The position numbers and the translations under genes were made by a program. From Rhodanobacteraceae bacterium (GTDB lineage Bacteria > Pseudomonadota > Gammaproteobacteria > Xanthomonadales > Rhodanobacteraceae), in NCBI GenBank assembly GCA_016790075.1, contig JAEUPP010000049.1, positions 62,001-126,000 on the forward strand: DNA of 64,000 bases. The letters are read 5' to 3'. The notes under the pieces were generated by a model. That model was not told the DNA's origin, searched no databases, and worked only from the letters and a program-made list of their open reading frames with translations. Shown here in pieces: positions 58,660 to 64,000 of the stretch. How positions within the stretch are numbered: position 1 is the first letter of the stretch; each line of letters starts with the position of its first letter.

Positions 58660-59366
58660 ACGCGCGCACCGCTAGACTGATCACGCTGAGCCTGGCCGGG
58701 GTCTGCGGCACCATGGGATTGGCCGGCGTGCTGGCCTGGATGGGAGCTGGGCGCGGCTATGGCTGGCTGCCGGAAGTCGAGGCGCCGCCGGTCACCGGCG
58801 TCGGTCGCATTGACACCGAAGCTGTCGTCATGCCGCCGGATTCCGAGTTCGCTGAAGTGCGCCAGCGGCCGATCTTCAACGACGACCGCAAGCCGACGCC
58901 GATCGTCGACGACAAGCCGATCGAAACTGCACCGACGGCGCCGCTGAATATCACGCTGACCGGCATCGTGATGACGCCGGACTTCAAGCTTGCGATGGTG
59001 CGCGATAACGCCAAGAACGAAGGCGTGTCGCTGCGCATCGGCATGCCACTGCCCGGTGAACAGCAGGGCTGGACGCTGGCGGAAATTCGTGCGCGCAGCG
59101 TGGTGTTCAAGAATCCGCAGGACGAAGCCTCGGAAGTTGAACTTGAGGTTGCACCTGGACTCTCAGTCCCGCCAAGCGCGCGCGCTGTGCCACCGCCACC
59201 ACCACCACCTGGCGCCGTGCCGGTGCCCGCTCCGCCAGCGGCCAGCGACCCTGGGCAGCCGCCGCCGGATCGTGCCGCCGAACTGCAACGCCGAATCGAA
59301 GAGCGCCGCCGCGAAATGCGCGAGCAGGCCGAGAAGCTGCGCGAGCAGCAGGAACAAGTCAAATGA
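58656..59366 (+). CDS. gspN: Type II secretion protein GspN/GspC-like (XpsN-type)
   Basis: 236 residues. N-terminal membrane helix (LITLSLAGVCGTMGLAGVLAWM), then an HR-like domain (RQRPIFNDDRKP; LNITLTGIVMTPDFKLAMV; GMPLPGEQQGWTLAEI) which in GspC/XpsN contacts the secretin, then a proline-rich spacer (residues about 185-210) and a C-terminal charged coiled coil. Its position before gspD and the absence of a separate gspC fit the Xanthomonas arrangement, where XpsN takes the role of GspC. ATGA overlaps on both sides. Confidence 0.85.
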   Translation: MNARTARLITLSLAGVCGTMGLAGVLAWMGAGRGYGWLPEVEAPPVTGVGRIDTEAVVMPPDSEFAEVRQRPIFNDDRKPTPIVDDKPIETAPTAPLNITLTGIVMTPDFKLAMVRDNAKNEGVSLRIGMPLPGEQQGWTLAEIRARSVVFKNPQDEASEVELEVAPGLSVPPSARAVPPPPPPPGAVPVPAPPAASDPGQPPPDRAAELQRRIEERRREMREQAEKLREQQEQVK

Positions 59367-61660
59367 ACGGAGTGCCACCAGTGCGTCTACGTCTGTTTCC
59401 CCTTTGCCTGGCGGCGCTGCTGGTCGCGCTGGGCGGCTGCTCGGCGACTCCGGTACGCCCTGCACATGACGGCGATGGCTCGGCCGTTGCGGCTACGGCC
59501 GAGGCAGCGGCGGCGAAGTCGCCAGGTGAAAAGGCTGCGCTAGACGACGGCCCGATCTCGCTCGGCGGCAAGAAGGACCCTGCTGCGCAGGCGCCCAAGC
59601 CTGAGATCGAGAAAGGGACGGCGACGTTCATCAACGAGGCTGCCGCTCGCGCACCGGTTCCGGCAACACCCGATGGCGATGGCCAGCTCACGTTCAACTT
59701 CGAGAACCAGCCTATCCAGGCGGTTGCGAAGGCGATCCTCGGTGATCTGCTGCAGCTCAACTACGTGATTGCGCCGGGTGTGCAGGGCAACGTGAGTTTC
59801 TCCACGTCCAAGCCGATCAAGTCCGATCAGGCCATGTCCATCCTGGAGATGTTGCTCTCCTGGACCAACAACTCGCTGGTCTATAGCGAAGGCCGTTACA
59901 CCGTGTTGCCGACCAAGGATGCGCTGCAGGGCAAACTTGTGCCGAGGATTGCACCGCCTAGCACCTCAAGGGGCTACGAGGTTCGCGTGTTCCCGCTGCG
60001 CTTCGTCTCGCCCAAGGAGATGGAAAAGCTGCTCAAGCCTTATGCAAAGGCCGACGCCTTCGTTTCAGTGGACACAGCGCGCAGCATGCTAGTGCTGGCC
60101 GGCACCGCCACGGAGCTCGCCAATTATCAGCGCACGATTGATACCTTCGATGTCGACTGGCTCAAGGGCATGTCGATCGGTGTGTATGCGGTGGTGAATG
60201 TCGAAGTCGCCAAGATCATGCCGGAACTCGACAAGCTGTTCGGCGCCACCGGCGAATCGCCGATGGCAGGCATGTTCCGTTTCGTGCCGATCGAGCGCAC
60301 CAATTCGGTCATCGTCATCACGCCGAACCCGGATTATCTGGCGCAGGCCGAGGAGTGGCTGCGCCGCCTCGATCAGGGCGGCAGCGAAAACGGTACACAG
60401 CTCTATGTGTACGATGTGAAAAACGTAAAATCTGTCGACCTCGCCGACCGCCTCAACGAGGTGTTCACCGGTCAGCGCAGCGGCGGCGGCAGTTCCTCCC
60501 GCCGTACGAGCTCGCGTGGCGGTGTGGCGCCGGGTCTGCAGTCGGTCGAAGTGCGCGGAACCAACGACAACAGCCGCCGTGCCGAGGCAACACGCGAAAA
60601 GCAGAATGCCGCGGCGGGCGGCGGTACAGGTGGCGCAGCGTCGTTCACGATCGGCGACGACGAGGCTGAGGTGCGCATCACTGCGGTCGAGGAGAACAAT
60701 CAGATCCTCGTCATGGCCACGCAGAGCCAGTGGGGCATTATCCAGAGCGCGATCAAGCGCCTCGATGTCGAGCCGCTGCAGGTGCAGATCGAAACCAAGA
60801 TTCTCGAAGTGTCGCTGGTCGGCGATCTGGAATATGGCGTGCGCTGGTTCCTTGAGGGCCTGATCGGTACGAGTAACCAGGGAACCAACCGCTTTACCCA
60901 GTCGCAGCCCGGCAATCAGCAGCGCGGTCTGTTCGGTGCCACCAACACACCGGGATCGAGCAACTCGAATGTGTTCTTCTCGTTCATTAACAGCGAGATC
61001 GAGGTTGCCATCAATGCGCTGCAGACGAGCTCGAACACCAAGACGCTGTCGGCGCCATCGCTGGTCGTGCTCAATAACAAGGAGGCGCGCATCAATGTCG
61101 GCGACCAGATCCCGGTAGTGCAGAACTACCTCAGCGGCATCAATACGAGCAACAACGTAAACACCGGTACAAATTACGGTTCGGTGCAATTTCGTGATGT
61201 GGGCGTGATTCTCACGGTGACGCCGCGGGTAAATCCGGGTGGTCTCGTCTATATGGAAGTGTCGCAAGAGGTCAGCAAGCCCGGTGCGCAGGATGTGACC
61301 GGCAACTACAGCGTCGCCAAGCGCGAAATCGAAACCGAGATCGCCGTGCAGAGCGGGCAGACCGTGCTGCTCGGCGGTCTTATTGGTGAATCGGAAGTGG
61401 CCGGCAAGGACGGTGTGCCTGGCCTGAGCCGCATTCCGGTCATCGGCAACCTGTTCGGCCACACCAAGAAGAACCGTACGCGTACGGAGCTTATCGTCCT
61501 GATCACGCCGCGTGTGGTCGGTAGTGCCGTGGATGCGCAGAGCATCACCGAGGAATACCAGCGCCGCTTCGAGTCGTTGCCGCCGATCAAAGGGGCTGGC
61601 GGCGATACGCTGGAGAGCGCGTTCGGTGACAAGGGCGACAACAAGAAGAAGCAAAAGTAA
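59363..61660 (+). CDS. gspD: Type II secretion outer-membrane secretin GspD
   Basis: 765 residues. Lipoprotein-type signal (LAALLVALGGC), an N0 and three N domains (FENQPIQAVAKAILGDLLQLNYVI; YEVRVFPLRFVSPKEMEKLLKPY; LYVYDVKNVKSVDLADRLNEVF), a Gly/Ser/Arg-rich insert near residues 370-395, and the C-terminal secretin domain (VQIETKILEVSLVGDLEYG; VLNNKEARINVGDQIPVV; FRDVGVILTVTPRVNPGGLV; VLLGGLIGESE). Forms the multimeric channel. A lipobox on the secretin itself is unusual for Gsp types that use a separate pilotin; related XpsD is a lipoprotein. Confidence 0.95.
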   Translation: MNGVPPVRLRLFPLCLAALLVALGGCSATPVRPAHDGDGSAVAATAEAAAAKSPGEKAALDDGPISLGGKKDPAAQAPKPEIEKGTATFINEAAARAPVPATPDGDGQLTFNFENQPIQAVAKAILGDLLQLNYVIAPGVQGNVSFSTSKPIKSDQAMSILEMLLSWTNNSLVYSEGRYTVLPTKDALQGKLVPRIAPPSTSRGYEVRVFPLRFVSPKEMEKLLKPYAKADAFVSVDTARSMLVLAGTATELANYQRTIDTFDVDWLKGMSIGVYAVVNVEVAKIMPELDKLFGATGESPMAGMFRFVPIERTNSVIVITPNPDYLAQAEEWLRRLDQGGSENGTQLYVYDVKNVKSVDLADRLNEVFTGQRSGGGSSSRRTSSRGGVAPGLQSVEVRGTNDNSRRAEATREKQNAAAGGGTGGAASFTIGDDEAEVRITAVEENNQILVMATQSQWGIIQSAIKRLDVEPLQVQIETKILEVSLVGDLEYGVRWFLEGLIGTSNQGTNRFTQSQPGNQQRGLFGATNTPGSSNSNVFFSFINSEIEVAINALQTSSNTKTLSAPSLVVLNNKEARINVGDQIPVVQNYLSGINTSNNVNTGTNYGSVQFRDVGVILTVTPRVNPGGLVYMEVSQEVSKPGAQDVTGNYSVAKREIETEIAVQSGQTVLLGGLIGESEVAGKDGVPGLSRIPVIGNLFGHTKKNRTRTELIVLITPRVVGSAVDAQSITEEYQRRFESLPPIKGAGGDTLESAFGDKGDNKKKQK

Positions 61661-61677
61661 TGAATCGGAGCCTGCGT

Positions 61678-62100
61678 ATGAAAAATCTCAAGACCCTGTT
61701 GTTGTGTTCATCGCTGCTTGGTCTCCTGGCCGGCTGTGCTGCCGGACCCGGCGGTGGCGTAAAGAAAGGGGCTGCAGTGGAAGATCGTGCGGTCAAGCGC
61801 TGGGAATTGCTGATCGCGCGCAACGCGGCTGACGCCTATGAGTACCTGACGCCAGGCTACCGCGCGACTCACCCCAAGGATCAATACGCGGCGTCCATGT
61901 CGTCACGGCCTGTCAAGTGGAAGAAGGTCGAGCTTATGGACAAGGAGTGTCCGGATGAGGACACCTGTACCGTGCGCCTCGTCATTGATTTCGAGCTCCG
62001 GATTGCTGCGGGCATCCCTGGTCCGGTCTCAAGTGTCGATGTCCAGAAGGAAAAATGGCTCCGCCTCAAGGGGCAGTGGTACCACCTTCCGGCACAGTGA
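61678..62100 (+). CDS. Small lipoprotein downstream of gspD
   Basis: 140 residues from ATG 61678 with GGAG seven bases upstream; an in-frame ATG at 61660 overlaps the gspD stop. Lipobox LLAGC near residue 20. The mature part (ERAVKRWELLIARNAADAYEYLTPGY; VRLVIDFELRI; EKWLRLKGQWYHLP) is a small alpha/beta domain that may be NTF2-like. It is last in the T2SS run, before a terminator, so it may be a pilotin or another T2SS accessory; function unproven. Confidence 0.72.
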   Translation: MKNLKTLLLCSSLLGLLAGCAAGPGGGVKKGAAVEDRAVKRWELLIARNAADAYEYLTPGYRATHPKDQYAASMSSRPVKWKKVELMDKECPDEDTCTVRLVIDFELRIAAGIPGPVSSVDVQKEKWLRLKGQWYHLPAQ

Positions 62101-62123
62101 GCCGGCCGAAAAGGCTGGTTTTC
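62101..62123 (+). terminator. Rho-independent terminator after the T2SS operon
   Basis: CCGGCC (62102-62107), loop GAAAA and GGCTGG (62113-62118, one G-U pair) are followed by TTTT. Starts one base after the lipoprotein stop. Ends the purL/T2SS run. Confidence 0.6.
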
Positions 62124-62129
62124 CCGGGA

Positions 62130-62158
62130 TTGCGTTGCCATGACCTTTGTTCTAGCAT
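62130..62158 (+). promoter_or_regulatory. Candidate promoter of the abundant secreted protein gene
   Basis: TTGCGT (62130-62135) and TAGCAT (62153-62158) are exactly 17 bases apart, a fair sigma-70 promoter. It predicts a 5' leader of about 97 bases before the ATG at 62262, with TAGGAGTG just upstream as Shine-Dalgarno. Confidence 0.45.
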
Positions 62159-62261
62159 TGGCGCGCTGTTGCCCTACCATGCCCAAAAAAGGCGGGCCAA
62201 AACCGCTGTTGAGGAGCATGGTCGGTTGTAAGCAAAAGCCCTGTGGTTCATTAGGAGTGTT

Positions 62262-63779
62262 GTGATGAAAAGAAACAATCTGACGACTTCGGTTGTCGCA
62301 GGCCTTGCCGCTGTCGCCGGCTTTGCCAGCACCGCGAACGCCGTTGAGCTGAACCCGGATGGCACCGGCCAGGTTCTGGTCTATCCGTACTACACCGTCA
62401 ACAAGAACCAGCAGACCCTCGTGTCGGTGGTCAACACCACCAACATCGCCAAGGCTGTCAAGGTTCGCTTCCTCGAGGGTCACAACTCTCGCGAAGTTCT
62501 CGACTTCAACTTGTTCCTGTCCGAGTTCGACGTCTGGACCGCCAGCGTGTTTGCTCGCGCCGACGCCGGTCTGTCGGGCGATGGCGCTGCCATCACCACG
62601 ACCGACAAGAGCTGCACCGCTCCGGACAAGGCTGGCTGGACTGGTAGCCTCGGTACCGGCCGTCCGTACCAGGACTTCCTGCCGTTTGCCTACACCAACG
62701 CGAATGAAGACTCCGGTCCGACCGACATCGCTCGTACCCGCGAAGGCCACATCGAAATCATCTCGATGGCTGACTTCGTGAACCCGGGTTCGCTGCGTAC
62801 GGCCGTGACTCACACCTCGGCTGGTACCCCGGCGAACTGCTCGGTTGTCCAGAACATCGACCCGTCCAACACCCAGCTGCTGCCGCCGACCGGTGGTCTG
62901 TTCGGCGCTGGCGGCGTGGTCAATGTCGCTCAGGGCACGTTCTACACCTACAACGCTGACGCGATCGACGGCTTCACCCGCGTGGTGCTGTTCTCCGACA
63001 CGGCTTCGCTGACGCCGTCGCTGGCTCAGGCCAACACCGCTCCGGGCGTTGCGACCTCTTATGTGTTCACCGCGGGTGGCCAGCTGGTCCGTTCGGACTA
63101 CTCCACCATCGGCGCGCCGTCGCAGGCTATCGACGCCGTCTCGGCTGTGTTCATGTCGAACAACCTGTTCAACGAATACAACGTTGACTCGTCGGTCGGC
63201 TCCAACACTGACTGGGTTGTCACCTTCCCGACCAAGCGTTTCTACGTCGACAACCAGATCCTCGGCGTGCCGCTGGGCGATCCGGCTGCGATCCAGCCGT
63301 TCCGCTTCACCTTCGGTGAAGATGCTACCGGTAACGGTGATGGCCTGTCCTGCGCCCAGATCGAAGTGGCTCAGTACGACCGTGAAGAAGGCCGTCCGGT
63401 CGGTCCGGCTCCGGGCTTCTCGCCGCCGCCTCCGGGTCAGCCGGCTTCCTCGCTGTGTAAGGAAGTCAACGTCATCAGCTTCCTGAACGTCAATTCGGCT
63501 CCGACCGAGTCGGGCGTTCTGGGCTCGAAGCTGGTCACGAACGTCAAGCCGTTCGCAGCTGCTGGCTGGATGCGCCTCGGCCTGAATCCGTCGGCTCAGC
63601 CGCATTCCACGCGCGCTTCGATCGACGGCGACGTGTACTTCGGTCTGCCGGCTACCGGCTTCGAAGCGGTCAACTACGTCAACTCCAACGTGGCTCCGGG
63701 CGTGCTGTCGAACTACAGCGGTCTGTTCCGTCACCGCGCTTCGCGTTCGTGCACCAACGGCACGGCGGCTTGCTCCTGA
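62262..63779 (+). CDS. Secreted or surface protein of unknown function, predicted highly expressed
   Basis: 505 residues. Signal peptide ([23 protein letters not shown]), then a protein that opens with LNPDGTGQVLVYPYYTVN, a start I associate with unnamed exported proteins of gammaproteobacteria. Four or five cysteines and many Asn, Gly and Thr suggest an extracellular fold; a proline-rich stretch (GFSPPPPGQPAS) sits near residue 390. Codon use is unlike the neighbours: many GGT, GCT, CGT and CTG with AAC, ATC and GAC, the pattern of highly translated genes. Own promoter, strong ribosome site and strong terminator agree. No known domain or anchor. Confidence 0.82.
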   Translation: MMKRNNLTTSVVAGLAAVAGFASTANAVELNPDGTGQVLVYPYYTVNKNQQTLVSVVNTTNIAKAVKVRFLEGHNSREVLDFNLFLSEFDVWTASVFARADAGLSGDGAAITTTDKSCTAPDKAGWTGSLGTGRPYQDFLPFAYTNANEDSGPTDIARTREGHIEIISMADFVNPGSLRTAVTHTSAGTPANCSVVQNIDPSNTQLLPPTGGLFGAGGVVNVAQGTFYTYNADAIDGFTRVVLFSDTASLTPSLAQANTAPGVATSYVFTAGGQLVRSDYSTIGAPSQAIDAVSAVFMSNNLFNEYNVDSSVGSNTDWVVTFPTKRFYVDNQILGVPLGDPAAIQPFRFTFGEDATGNGDGLSCAQIEVAQYDREEGRPVGPAPGFSPPPPGQPASSLCKEVNVISFLNVNSAPTESGVLGSKLVTNVKPFAAAGWMRLGLNPSAQPHSTRASIDGDVYFGLPATGFEAVNYVNSNVAPGVLSNYSGLFRHRASRSCTNGTAACS

Positions 63780-63817
63780 TATCCATCAGGCGGTAGCTGA
63801 AGTAGTAAGTGTTAGAG

Positions 63818-63846
63818 AGAGGGGCCTTCGGGCCCCTCTTTTTATT
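63818..63846 (+). terminator. Strong Rho-independent terminator
   Basis: A 9-base GC-rich stem (AGAGGGGCC / GGCCCCTCT) around a TTCG tetraloop is followed by TTTTTATT, 39 bases after the stop of the secreted protein gene. The best terminator in the window; it fits a highly expressed single-gene transcript. Confidence 0.9.
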
Positions 63847-64000
63847 GGTGCGGTTTGCCTGGCCAGTTGGTGGTGCGTTGTCTCGCATGGCGCCGAGGCT
63901 GTCCTGGGAATGGGTAAGGCGCGGCCGTCAAGTCGCCATCCAGACAGTCGAAAAAAGCAATTGTGGTTGTCATGCCATGTTCGCCAATCTGCGCGGGGAG

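Noticed and set aside
60089-61654. 521-residue open frame antisense to gspD
   Set aside because: Shadow of gspD; gspD is fully supported by its domains.
61881-63734. 617-residue open frame antisense to the abundant secreted protein gene
   Set aside because: Arises from strong codon bias of the sense gene; no signal, motif or promoter on that strand.

Overview
The window looks like a chromosomal segment of a high-GC gammaproteobacterium of the Xanthomonadales (Lysobacterales), possibly of the Dokdonella/Rhodanobacteraceae kind. The main reasons are a type II secretion operon in the order E-F-G-H-I-J-K-L-M-N-D, which is the Xanthomonas xps order, the fau-EVE-rpiA cluster, and a plsY-birA-coaX-SPOR run. 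The species is inferred from gene order and protein appearance only. No rRNA, tRNA, CRISPR array, prophage or insertion sequence was recognised.

Regions: (1) 1-9000 holds a truncated alaA-like aminotransferase, an orphan RND-type adaptor lipoprotein behind a perfect palindromic operator, rsgA, a DUF3052 gene, and a MacA/MacB-like ABC exporter (adaptor, ATPase, two FtsX-type permeases). (2) 9100-14800 holds a decayed methyltransferase pseudogene, a leftward GST / Ada-like / EamA run, and a secreted endonuclease I protein with a lamin-tail-like domain. (3) 14854-16476 is an A/T-richer islet with one DUF262-HNH gene, the only defence-like gene seen. (4) 16726-24253 is core: a TPR membrane protein whose N-terminus copies that of GspF, valS, a double cNMP-binding/rhodanese protein, a lipoprotein, rpiA, an EVE protein and fau. 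(5) 24501-28329 has two coupled PLP-enzyme genes lying between fau and the 6S RNA / zapA / zapB-like cluster, so the usual zapA-ssrS-fau neighbourhood is split.

(6) 28551-33122 encodes a 1523-residue propeller-PAS-GGDEF-EAL signalling protein. (7) 33441-46000 is core metabolism and envelope: transketolase, fpr, gph, a secreted metalloprotease, pgk, plsY, birA, coaX, a SPOR protein and dsbC. (8) 46139-62100 runs without a clear break from purL through a small membrane protein into the whole T2SS operon and a small lipoprotein, followed by a terminator. (9) 62262-63779 is a secreted protein with codon use unlike its neighbours and a strong terminator, probably very highly expressed.

Functional links: the window couples a Sec/T2SS export route (gspE-D, with dsbC for disulfide repair) to several signal-peptide proteins. 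Two of these, the endonuclease and the metalloprotease, end in nearly the same nine residues (DVIF, three variable residues, FQ), a possible family tag for surface or secreted proteins. No complete, clearly new multi-gene system is obvious. The best leads are that shared C-terminal tail, the PLP-enzyme pair at the 6S locus, the DUF262-HNH gene, the GspF-like N-terminal module outside the T2SS operon, and a GspE lacking the usual four-cysteine motif.
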